From: Euptelea pleiosperma | Lineage: Eukaryota > Streptophyta > Magnoliopsida > Ranunculales > Eupteleaceae | DNA length: 64,000 bases | Assembly (NCBI GenBank): GCA_035048495.1 | Contig: CM068549.1 | Location: forward strand, 3,257,059-3,321,058 | Direction: 5' to 3' | Position numbers and translations under genes: made by a program | The notes under the pieces: generated by a model | What the model was told of the DNA's origin: nothing | Seen by the model: only the letters and a program-made list of their open reading frames with translations | Database searches by the model: none | Part shown: positions 33,400-44,900 of the stretch, piece by piece | How the letters are laid out: every line of letters begins with the position of its first letter | Position numbering within the stretch: position 1 is the first letter of the stretch

Positions 33400-35205
33400 A
33401 TACCTAGAGGGGGGGGTTGATTAGGTATTTAAAATTAATTATACCAACACAGTTTTACTGGTCGATGGTAAGGGGATAAAATCTCATGCCTTGGTTGTTT
33501 GATAAAAGATTATCACAACCGACTCAAATCAAATACCTTCGTGGTATATTATCTTTTTGTCGTTTGATTAAATCAAGATAGATTGCGGAATACACACAAA
33601 TAATCACACAAGACAAGATATTTTTACGTGGAAACCCTAGCCAAGAAAAAACCACGGGACCACGTCCAGACGAAAAGTATCACTAACTGAAAAGTTAAAT
33701 GAAACAAAGGTTACCTACATAGCACCGTTGCAAATATAGCTTCCAACCTTATCCAAGGCCTACTGTCGATGCGTCTACGTCCTCTAAATCAATGTCATGA
33801 ATCCACTCGCGCCCTTCCAGCCAAGAAGCCTTATCCGCTTGTTCAATTTGGTACACCCCAAACCTACCTTCGATCGGTTCCTCTGATCTTAATTCTCAAC
33901 ACTCCCGCCTTTGTAGAAGGTGAAGGATTCAGTACACCCTGAACCCCAAGTTGCTCAAATGGTGTTGAGTCACACTAGTACTCTCAGACTTACTAGGTTG
34001 AATATAAAAGTGGAAAACCTAGGCTGAGTAAAGATCAAGCTCTTGGCTTTGATCGATAAGAGAACAAGCTCACAAGATGTGAATGAAAACAAGCTTCTTG
34101 CTTTTTGAATGGACACTCTAATAAATATAGCCTTTGCTTCTCTCTCTTGATGATTGAGTCACTCTGTGTCTTTGTGTGTGTTTAAAGAAGACATAGAAGG
34201 GTTCTATTTATAGAATTCCAAGACCTTGAGTTGTGTGGAACATGGAATAATGGAACCTAGAATTTTAGATCTGAGAAAACCGATTCTATTCAAAGTACAA
34301 TCGATTGTACACTTGGTCCAATCGATTGGGCCATGTCCAATCGATTGGGGATAAGTGTCCAATCGATTGAGCTCAATAAGTTTTCTATTCCGAAGGCACC
34401 AATTGATTGCACGGGGTTCTCCAATCAATTTGACATTTATAACTTTCTGTCCCGAAGGCTCCAATCGATTTCATAGAGTCTCCAATCGATTGTGCTTAAA
34501 TATATTTTTGCCTCGTAGTCTCCAATCGATTACAGAGTGTCTCCAATCGATTGGGCTATGTCCAATCGATTGTGAATACATGTCCAATCGATTGGACTAT
34601 CCCACTAGTCAATAAAACTAACTTTGAATACTAAGTCTGACCATTATATTTTGTTCATTTTAATGAACTCCTATGACCACTAAGTCACTTACATTCCTAA
34701 TCGAGCGTATACGATCATTAACTGACAATTCGACAGTTACTCAAATGACTCCTGTCGTCAACCGACTGATTCTTGCTGTCTCTATCTTTTAGACTTCACG
34801 TAGTTGGCGAAGTATGCGTACCACGACATCTTCACACTACACTTGTGCTCGTAGGAACGGTTACAATAATATTTTTATGTTAAATAGAATCTTTGCCAAA
34901 TTGAATATGAAAATATTCCTTACAATGTCTTCCTACAGTATATGTGAGATTTACCGAAGAAATACAGAATCTCAAGTTCGGATATCCTGTGCAACACTAG
35001 TAAAAAGGTAATCCCTAATGAACTATACCGGATAAATGTTCCTCTTCTAAGGACTCTATGCCAGGTTACTACACGATTAATGTTGGAGTGACATACTCCC
35101 CGTCTCGAGGGGAATGGACTGAAGCAAGAGAACAAGCCTATCCTTTGTGGGTCCAGGAGATCTCTCAGTGTGACAGGCTGAGGGACCCATTCAGCATGAC
35201 TAAAT
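33400..35205 (+). repeat. Unclassified dispersed repeat starting TAGAGGGGGGG, containing a CAATCGATTG cluster
   Basis: Starts CTAGAGGGGGGGGTTGATTAGG and continues with a stretch ending TTTTTACGTGGAAACCC. A second 5' end of the same type begins at 63669 (CTAGAGGGGGTGAATATG...). No domain is readable on either strand; the class (copia internal end, LINE or other) cannot be decided from sequence alone. The right limit is approximate. Confidence 0.45.
34304..34596 (+). repeat. Cluster of about twelve CCAATCGATTG palindromes
   Basis: Exact or one-off copies of the self-complementary 10-mer CAATCGATTG stand at about 34307, 34320, 34340, 34361, 34401, 34422, 34462, 34482, 34523, 34544, 34562 and 34584, many within GTCCAATCGATTGG. 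Spacing is irregular (13-40 bp), unlike the hairpin array at 32473. Confidence 0.75.
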
Positions 35206-35209
35206 TAAG

Positions 35210-36796
35210 ATCACCTTTTCTTTTTTCTTTTTCTATTTTTGATTTTCTAGTTTTTTTTTATGAGATAACGGTGGCTGTTAAAAGAACATCCACCGAATCT
35301 GCTCAAAGAAGGTGGGCGGTTGGGTTTTCCCAAGGAGGAGAGATAGAGATGGGGGCGGTAAGGTGAGAGGGAGGTGCTGGTGGAGAGTGAGTTGAGAAGG
35401 AGAGTCAGTGAAGGGGGTACCGATTTTGTGTTGCTGTTGTGGAACGCGGATCGAAGATGGAGAACGTGGAGGAGAGCCTCTTTGCAATGAGGAGAAGAGA
35501 GTGAGATATGGGAGGAAGAAGAGAAGACGTTGGAGAGCTCTCTTTTTTTTTTCTTCTTCTCTTTCTCTTTTATATGGGACAATCCCATTTTAGGGTTCAG
35601 CCATCAAGTTGGCCCACGTGGGAGAGTTTTCTACAAATTCTCTTAGTCTCTTGTGGACCCCACTTATTCCATGGCCAGCATGCCTTAAATTCTCTTCTTG
35701 AGTTTTAGCAACTCCATTTTTCTCATAGTGACCCACACTTTGGCTCATATGTTGCCATGTGTTCATCATCCATCCCTTTCATCATGAACCCTTGATATTG
35801 CCCGTGTTCTCCAAGAATCCAAACCGTTTGTTTATCGGATTACCATTCTTTCATGTGATTGCCACAAGGTTCTCCTTTGTTGCCACTTCAGCCCGTTGAC
35901 TCAACATTTGGCCTATTGTACAGCATACATCTTTATCATTTTGATTTTCAAAACCAGCCACATGCTTTTCTTCTTTCGTTTGCCCCACGTCCACCCTCGT
36001 GATCAATATTGTGGCCCACCAATTTGTTCACAACTTGTATGCCTCCATCACCGTCAATTTCTATGAATCAATGTCCTAGCACCTTAGTAGTTGATCATTC
36101 ACCGTTTATCCATGTGATGTGCAATAGGGGTTTCTCTTTGTGCCTCACGCTATTCACACCCATTTCTAAAGTCACCCTCTACTGCGCATTATCTTGATTT
36201 AGTGCTTCGCATCTGATGATCTACAGTTTAATTTTCTGGTACATAGTTGATCTGATCGTACACATTGTGTGGCATAATAATCATCATCGTTCATTTCAAT
36301 GAAGATCCGACGGTTAGGATATGTATCCGGTGTTCCTCCTCAGATTCGTGCCGTTATTGCTTTCTCTCTTGCATGTACTGCTGCTCTCTTTCCACTGAGT
36401 ATATCTATGTTCATTCCCTTCCTTTGATAAAAGTCTGGGTTCTACCTTGGATCACCAGCCAGGTTCACTGGTCCAATGGATCACCTCTCGATTGGAGACT
36501 CGATAGATATTCTTGTAGTTGATTGTGGGCCTATAAGTCCATCAGAATTGTCTGATTGATTTTCCTACAAAAACAAAAAGCGCGTTATGAGACTTAATCA
36601 GAACGACTTCATATCTAGACTTCTAGAAATGCGTTTAATGCATGCAAATATAACATTTCGTTCAGAAAAAGTGTGTTCTACACAACACAAGTGACTCTTA
36701 CGTAGAAAAGTCGATAAATAGAGTAGTTTTACGTAAGAGATTGTGATAACGCTTAGAGGATAATTGTGGAAAATACGCACTTTTAAGCGAATATCA
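35210..36796 (-). mobile_element. Truncated Athila-type LTR, reverse orientation
   Basis: On the - strand, 36796 begins TGATATTCGCTTAAAAGTGC and matches the first ~260 bp of the C LTR (for example 36590-36796 against 39770-39978), continuing into a pyrimidine-rich centre that ends near 35210. The 3' part of the LTR and any internal region are missing. The inner limit is approximate. Confidence 0.6.
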
Positions 36797-36906
36797 ACAA
36801 GCTAACAAGTTCTTGCTTTTGAGGTTTGATTTTCTCATTTTTTTTACTTTTATACTAATATACATATATAAATTAGTTTAATATTTAAAATTATGGTATC
36901 ACTTAG
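36797..36906. other. Short AT-rich host spacer with left target duplication
   Basis: Ends in CTTAG (36902-36906), the left 5-bp target duplication of element C. Confidence 0.7.
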
Positions 36907-39900
36907 TGAAAGTAGGATTTTCCCGTGTCGTTGGATCGGAAACCCTAATCTCAACAATATTTTTTTTAATTTGATCCGATTATCCTACAAAATTGATAGA
37001 TTTGTATAGGAATTCGTGTCGGATGTCGATCCGCACTCGGGGTTAGTTAGCGCGACTCATGAACATGCAATGACGGATTTTTATCAAGAAAACATGGAGA
37101 TTGTAGAAAATATGGAGAGGTGAGAATGGTGGTAGTGATTTTAAAACATTCATCTTTTTAGAGAGAAGTTAAGAGAACCATTCTTTAGATTAAATGACAA
37201 AATTTAGAACAAATTACCAAACTAAAACTTCTTCATTAAAACTAATATATCAAATTACAAAACTGTTGAGCTTTAATACAAACATGACACAAAGAAAGCA
37301 AGTAAGATTAAACTATCTAGAGAGAGAAAACTAATTTAGAGAGAGAAAACTAGGGAGAGAGAATCTTGCTAACTTACCAACGGGAGATGATGAGTGGCAA
37401 ACAACTTATTGGGGAAGGCGTGGAGGGCGGCTGGACTGTGAGGTGTTGAAGGAGGATGGAGGATTGCTGGAGCAAGGGCAGCGAGGTGCAGTCCGGCAAC
37501 GTGGAGCGCTGATGGAAGGAGGGGGCGGTAGCTTGGTGGAGATTTCGGGTTTGATCCTTCTATGATAGAAAGAAGGCAGCCTGGTGAGTGCAATCTCACC
37601 TCCTCCCTCTTCTTCTCTGGTGTGGCTGCTGGGATTGAAGTGTGATAGAGTTTCTGCTGGTGTGCGTGGCTGTGGAGAGAAACGGTGGTGGGTGGAGATG
37701 ATTTTTTTTTTTTGTTTTTTTTTTTTTGGTTTCTAACGGCTTGGGTTTAAAAGAAAATGGTGTAGAAGAGGAGGAGGATAACGGCTGTGATTTTTAGGAG
37801 AGGCTGAAGTGGTTTTGGGAGAAAAGGGAGAAAAGTGGTGCAGGTCGCCGGTTTTAATGGAGATTGCCGGAGTTCTGCAACTCCGGCGAGCTCTTTTCTT
37901 TTTTTTTTTTTTTTTTTTGTTTTGTTCCTCCTGGAGATGATGAGGAGAAGTGCAGGAGGTGACGGTAGGGAGAAAGGAGGGGGCTGCGGTGTTGTAGCGC
38001 GATGCCCGACGCCAACAAGAAGAGTTGGAGACGGTGGTAATGGAGGTTGCCGGAGTTGCAACCTGCAACTCCGGTGATCAAAAAAATTTTTTTTTTTTTT
38101 TTTTTTTTTGCAGCAAGCTTTGAAGCTTGAAGGGAGGCCGCTGCAGGTGGAAACAGTGGAGGGAATGAGGAGAGTGAAGAGAGATGGGTTGAGACGTCGG
38201 AGAAGAAGAGAAGGGCGGCCTTTTTTTTTTTTTTTTTTTTTTTTCTTTTGAATCTCAAATCCGGCAAGGTGGAGGACTGCAGGTGACGTTTCTGTGCAAG
38301 GGGAGAGACCGAACCACTTTGTGGGGCGGCAAGGGAGTGGCAGCAGGGTCGTGGATGCAGTATGCAGGTGGCGATCTGCAACGGTGAAGTGTATTGCTGG
38401 TAGCAGCAGACGGTGTTGAAGAGAAAAAGAAGAAGGTGTTGCTACAGCAAGGGGGAGGCGCTCCTCTTCCTTTCTTGAGGGAGATCAGTCTCATGGAGGC
38501 ATTGGAGAGCTTGCAGGTCGGGCAGGAGATGCACCAGCTTGGAGGAGATGGAGGGGTTACTCAGTCCGTTGGGGAGGAACTACCAGGCGTTGGAGATGAA
38601 TGCTAATGGCAGTCCGTTGGAGCAGCAGCAGGTGGTGATGGGGGTAGCAAGGTGGAGGCTGTTGCTCCTTTGGAAGATGCTTGGAGATCAGGGGTGGTTC
38701 TAGTTGTGGAACGTGGGGGAGAAGAAGGAACGTGGGAGAAGGGAAGGGAAGAAATCAATTGGGGAGAGTGAAAAACGTGGAGAGAGGATGAGAACGTGGG
38801 AGAGAGACCCATTAGGGTTTCGGTCCAAATATATATGCTAGATGTCTAGCCACAACCAACTTCCCTTTGCTTCAAAAAAATCTTAGGACTTTCCATAGTT
38901 GTATCCTAAGTTTCTTCAAGAAATTCCCTTCTTTTGCAAAACCAGCCTTCTAATTTGAAAACCACTTTTTTCTTACCTTATGGGAATATTTTCTTGTATG
39001 GGCTGGGCTCCACGAGGAATGGGCCCGCTTAGTCCAATGTATATTGTCCATATTTCAACACCATTTAATGGGAACTGCCATCCTTCATCATCGTTTGATT
39101 TCTAGCAATCCTCCATTGCATGCTACCATGCCATGCGTCCTTTGTGGACCCCAAGGTCATCGACTTTCAATAAATTGGACCATTTGATGTTGTTCCATGC
39201 GTGTGAACACTATACAGTGTATTAGGCCACCACATATCCAAAACTGTATTCATATTATCCAAGCATATCGAGTTCTTTGGACTTGCTTTTCGACTTTCTC
39301 CTTTATACCCTCTGCTTGATCGCCACTTTAACAAGTTGGTATCTTGGCTTAGTGTCGTGGCTTATCAACTTGGTCTCACATCCTGGCTCACCCTTGATGA
39401 TGTTGTTTTGCTCCACTGGCCTAGTAACATGACCCACTATCAATTTGTGTTTGGATCTTCAATATCCCTTCTGGCTCATATGTGATTTGCGCTTATTTGT
39501 AAGCCATGTTAGCTCTTGACTTTGTGATCATAGGCTCTTAAAATTTGCCTAGATCTTCATAATCAAATCTTGGGGGCGCCTTTGTTCATCATCAACTCTT
39601 CCGCCCTTTTGGTTCTTGGCCGGCTCTGTGATCCTCTGCCTCGACCCGTACTTGGCCTGTCATAGCCTGTTGGCTCTTTATGCTTTGATTAAAGGCTCTG
39701 GCAGTCAGTTGTGGGCCCACAATCCTTAAAATTCTCCAATCGGGTTTCCTGCGATAAAAGAAGCACGTAATGAGACTTAATCAGAACGGCTTTATATCTA
39801 GCCTTCCGAAAATGTGTTTAATGCATGCAAATATACCATTTCGTCCAGAAAAGTGTGTTTTACGCAATGAGATAGACTCTTACGTAGAAAAGTGGATAAT

Positions 39901-39978
39901 TAGAGCAGTTTTAAGTAGGAGAGTGCGATAACGCTAACAGGATAAGTGCTTAAAATAAGCACTTTTGAGCGAATATCA
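36907..39978 (-). mobile_element. 3' LTR of element C
   Basis: On the element strand it runs TGATATTCGC (39978 side) to CCTACTTTCA (36907 side). Differences from the 5' LTR seen by eye lie at about 36987, 37592, 38307, 38927 and 39913, plus three poly-T length changes. Lysine- or proline-rich ORFs here come from poly(A/T) and CT-rich tracts and are not genes. Confidence 0.95.
38050..38074 (-). repeat. Conserved LTR palindrome (C 3' LTR)
   Basis: Arms CCGGAGTTGCA and TGCAACTCCGG; same palindrome as 12930-12954. A related shorter one (GGAGTTCTGCAACTCC) lies at 37868-37883. Confidence 0.6.
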
Positions 39979-39988
39979 CAACCCCCAA
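39979..39988 (-). promoter_or_regulatory. Polypurine tract of element C
   Basis: On the element strand TTGGGGGTTG directly precedes the 3' LTR start TGATATTCGC, identical to A and B. Confidence 0.75.
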
Positions 39989-41522
39989 CCAGCATATTGC
40001 CAATCCTTGGCAATTAGTGCGAAATGCATGAGCTTAAAAGGGCTCTGCACATGCTGCACACTTTTTCATATTAGCTCCGGGAAAACACCGTTCATCAAAT
40101 TATTGAATGGATGCAAAAATAGTTACATGCTAGCGAAGAGTTTGAAAGTTTTGGCAAGATTACAGACTGATAATCATGACCCAGAATAGTCAGATTCTGC
40201 GTGTGTGTGTGCTCAACATTCTCATCATCCGACAGTAAAGATTTCCAGATCACCTCTAAGTTTTTATGCCTCGACCTCAAATCTCACATGTTTAGCACTC
40301 AGAATAGAATCACACAAGAAGGGTTTTCTTCTTTTCTCTCAATTTATATGTGAGAAGATATATTTAATATAAAGAGGCAAAAGATCTCACATATGTTTTA
40401 TTTGAAGGAAGGACATCTTTAACAGAAGAAGATCTCATGATTGGAATACCACTTCACTCAGGAACGTCAGATCAAACTCTATAGCTTCTCTTTCTCCAAT
40501 CTCCACATTTTATGATCGTACTATCCTAGAATCAAGTAGGACTTTCCTGGGTTGTAATGAGGCTTAGGTCAGGTGTAGAGAGATAAAGGGATACAGGATT
40601 TCAAAGATCTTGAGAGGATATTGCCATTTTCTTGAATTTTTCCTGCGACGTAACACCATTATCTGGTTCTTTTTCCTTTTTTTTTTTTTTCGTATTTTTC
40701 TCTTTTTCTTGATATTTCTGAGACTGCTCAATTTCTTTTCAGCTCTTCTTCATACTTTCTTTCTATATTTTGTTTTTGGCTTGAACCACTTTCTTTTCCT
40801 TTTGATTCTTCTTCTTTACTTTTCTTTTTCACGGTACACCCACATCAGTTATTCTTTTGTCCATCTCAAAATAAGGGTAGCCAGTCATGTTTCGTAGCTG
40901 GACTGGATTTTAGGTTGATGGGTTTGCAAATAAAAGGCTTTTATAGAACGGCTCAAGGGGTTTCTAGTGAAGTATAATTCAGGTGAGTAAAAAGGCTGAA
41001 TGGTTCAGAAAAATGGCCTAAATCATTTTCTAGGGTTTGCACTATCATGTATACTGTCTTGACTGGATACAGAGAAGGTTCTGTCGTAGTAATCCAATGT
41101 TGATGTCGTTCCGAGTTTTATGATCGAAGCAAAAGATAATGAGATCTCTCAACGAATTATTGCGGGCATGAAGAATAGTGAGTCATCTTGTGACTCAGGA
41201 TTAATGTATACTCTCTGAAATGATTAAAGGCTCGAAAGCTTACTGGGTTAGGTCTCCACAATTCTTCTCACAGGATCTCTAGAATTTCTAAACTTAGGAT
41301 GACTCTGATGTTGATAGTGTACAATTGTGCCGAATCTGATTTTTTTCTGAGTTTTCAAACCTGCTGTAGTCACGCTTGAATTGACTCAACGCTAACTTTA
41401 AACAAAAATTGACATCCTCAATACTGACTTAACGGAGGTTTTCAGCTAATCAAAGTCAGGGTATTTGACACATTTTTGAAATTCTAGAAAACTTTTGGAG
41501 AACATCGGAAATCACCCGAAAA

Positions 41523-41595
<73 letters not shown>

Positions 41596-41604
41596 GACAT
41601 GAGT
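39989..41604 (-). other. 3' noncoding tail of element C
   Basis: Collinear with the tails of A and B. Contains a run of about 68 T (41525-41592; poly-A on the element strand) at the place where A and B have short A-rich stretches. No env-like ORF: no substantial - strand frame lies between pol and the 3' LTR. Confidence 0.7.
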
Positions 41605-41925
41605 TTTTGTAAATACCCACCCCCAACCAAAATACAGCACCGTCCTCGGTGCTCATGACCGGGACATAAAATGATAACAAATCAATGATGATGATGCAAA
41701 GATTCAGGAAGGATGTTACCAAGTCGGCAGAAACTCGACAGTGTGTGGTACCTGATGATCGGAAGAATGACTGTACCTGCATTTCCAGAGATATAACAAT
41801 AATAACAAATGCATGAGACTCATGTACTCTAGGAATACCGGAATTGCCTTTCCGAAAGCGCTAAGTTTTACGTCTTCAGCCAGACATGACGGGGGTGACA
41901 GGCACCCCCGACCAAGTTGAAGCAC
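41605..41925 (-). other. Conserved noncoding block with hairpin (element C)
   Basis: Equivalent of 2810-3140 in A. The hairpin is at 41637-41652, with the G-rich tract GGTTGGGGGTGGG on the element strand next to it (41616-41628). It lies just past the gag-pol stop. Confidence 0.6.
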
Positions 41926-41943
41926 AGGAGACTGAGTAGATCA

Positions 41944-44900
41944 TCAGTCGACATAAGCAGGATCGATTAGATCGATCTCAAAAGTCTGAATGAACAATAC
42001 GTCAAGTTCATGGAACTGTTTTAGACGCTGCCCATTGACCTGAAAAGAGGAGTGATCCTTGGGATCCTCAATAGTGATTGCCCCAAAGGGTGTGACTGCG
42101 GTGACCGTATAAGGACCGGTCCACCTAGATTTCAGTTTCCCAGGGAAGAGATGGAGACGAGAATTATAAAGAAGGACCTTCTGACCTGGCTGGAACTCTT
42201 TCCTGAGGATGCTCTTGTCATGTATCCACTTCATTTTGGCTTTGTAATTCTTGGACAAGTTGTAGGCATCATTTCTGAGTTCTTCTAACTCATTCATTTG
42301 AAGTTTTCGCTCCTCCCCTGCGGAGTCGAGGTCGAAGTTGAGCTTCTTAATGGCCCACAGGGCACGATGTTCAATCTCTACCGGAAGATGACAGGGTTTC
42401 CCAAAGACGAGACGATAGGGAGACATATTGAGTGGGGTCTTGTAGGCGGTTCTGTATGCCCATAAAGCATCAGTGAGACGAGTAGACCAGTCTTTACGTG
42501 TGGTATTGACTGTCTTCTCCAAGATCTGCTTGATCTGACGATTAGAGACCTCTACTTGACCACTAGTCTGCGGATGATAAGCTAGGGCAACCTTGTGGGT
42601 TACCCCATACTTCTTCATTAAGTTCTCGAATATCTTATTGCAGAAATGGGTGCCCCCATCACTAATGATGGCCTTAGGGGCACCGAATCGAGCGAAGATG
42701 AACTCCTTTACGAATTTGACCACCACTTTGTGGTCATTGGTCTTGGTGGGAATGGCTTCTATCCATTTGGATACATAGTCTACCGCAAGGAGAATGTACT
42801 CAAAACCATAGGAGATGGGAAAGGGGCCCATGAAGTCGATGCCCCAAATGTCAAATATTTCATCGACCTGGATGGGAGTGAGGGGCATCATGTTCCTCTG
42901 GGAGATGCGGCCTAGATGCTGGCAATTAGGACAGGTTTTGCAGTAGATATGGGCATCTTTAAATAGTGTAGGCCAGTAGAATCCGCATTGCAAGACTTTT
43001 TCTGCAGTTTTCTTAGTACTGAAATGACCACCACAAGGTTGGTCATGACACGAGGACAAGATACTGAGTTGGTCCGACTCAGGGACACAGAGACGAATGA
43101 TCTGGTCAGGACAGTATTTATACAAATAAGGGTCATCCCAAGAGTAGTACTTAACTCTTGCTAGGAATTGGCTTTTGTCCTGTTTTGACCAGTGTGAAGG
43201 CATTTCTTCGGTGACAAGGTAGTTGACAATGTCAGCATACCAAGGATTAACAGAGATGGCGAACAGTTGTTCGTCTGGAAAGGTTTCAGGGATGGGCTGG
43301 GTGTCGAAGGATGACTCTAAAGTCAGTCTAGACAAGTGATCAGCCACTACATTCTCAGTTCCTTTCTTATCCTTAATCTCGAGGTCGAATTCCTGCAGTA
43401 AGAGAATCCATCGAATTAATCGAGGTTTGGTTTCCTTTTTCGACATGAGATAACGAAGGGCTGCATGATCAGTGTACACAACCACCTTAGTGGCTAAGAG
43501 GTACTGACGAAATTTATCAAGGGCGAAGACTACCGCCAGGAGTTCTTTCTCAGTGGTGGAGTAATTCATTTGGGCAGAGTTAAGAGTTTTGCTCGCGTAG
43601 TAGATCACATGGGATCGTTTGTCAATTCTCTGCCCTAGAACGGCGCCTAACGCGTAGTCAGAAGCATCGCACATTACCTCAAAAGGTAGAGTCCAATCCG
43701 GGGGACGGATAATGGGTGCAGTAGTGAGCTCAGATTTGAGACGCTCAAATGCCTTGACACAGTCAGCATTAAAGTCGAAAGGACTATCTTTAGCTAGAAG
43801 ATGGGACAGAGGTCGAGCGATTTGAGAGAAGTCCTTGATGAATCGCCTATAGAATCCTCCGTGTCCCAAAAAGGATCGGATGTCACGTACGGACTTAGGA
43901 ATGGGCAAGGTCGAGATGATATCGATTTTAGCTTTGTCGACCTCAATGCCCTGATGGGAAATGACATGTCCCAGAACAATGCCCTTCTTCACCATGAAGT
44001 GGCATTTCTCCCAATTGAGGACAAGTCGCTTGTCCTGACAGCGTTGAAGTACCAGCCCTAGATGGTTCAGACAGTCATCAAAGGATGACCCAAAGACTGA
44101 GAAGTCGTCCATAAAGACTTCGAGGAATTTTTCCACCATGTCAGAGAATATGCTCATCATACACCTTTGAAAGGTCGCGGGTGCATTGCAGAGGCCAAAG
44201 GGCATGCGCTTGTAGGCAAAAGTGCCAAAGGGACAGGTGAAAGTTGTCTTCTCGTGATCCTCAGGGGCGATGGGTATTTGATTATACCCTGAGTAACCAT
44301 CGAGGAAGCAGTAATAGGAGTGACCTGCTAATCTCTCCAACATTTGGTCTATGAAGGGTAAAGGAAAATGGTCCTTCCTAGTGTTGGTGTTGAGTCGTCG
44401 GTAATCGATGCAGACTCTCCACCCTTTCTTCAGGCGCTGGGTTACCATTTCCTTGTTCTCATTTTCCACAACTGTGAATCCTGCCTTTTTAGGGACGACA
44501 TGAATAGGACTCACCCATTTGCTATCGGAGATGGGATAAATGATACCCGCATCTAACAGTTTAAGGACCTCATCCCGGACTACATCCTTCAAGACGGGGT
44601 TCAACCTCCTCTGGTGTTCTCGAGAGGTTTTGGATTCATCCTCGAGATAGATGTGATGTTGGCACACCGAGGGGTCTATGCCTCGAATATCATCTATAGT
44701 CCAACCTATCGCAGATTTGTGCTCGTTGAGCAGCTCGAGAAGTTTCTTACGTTCACTCTCAGACAAAGCGGAAGCAATAATGACAGGGTAGGTTTCCTTA
44801 GGACCAAGATAGGCATAGGAAAGATCTGTGGGAAGAGGCTTAAGCTCCAATATTGGAGCAGATGGAGTAGAAATAGGTGTCACAGAAGACACGGATTGAA

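Noticed and set aside
37369..38812. ORFs rich in lysine, phenylalanine, proline or serine in the C LTRs (and the same set at 49890-51334)
   Set aside because: They arise from poly-A/T runs and CT-rich repeats, occur identically in both LTRs, and lie in noncoding LTR sequence.
39979..41943. An env-like ORF expected downstream of pol in classical Athila
   Set aside because: No - strand frame of adequate length or signal/transmembrane pattern is present; the region is collinear with noncoding tails of A and B.
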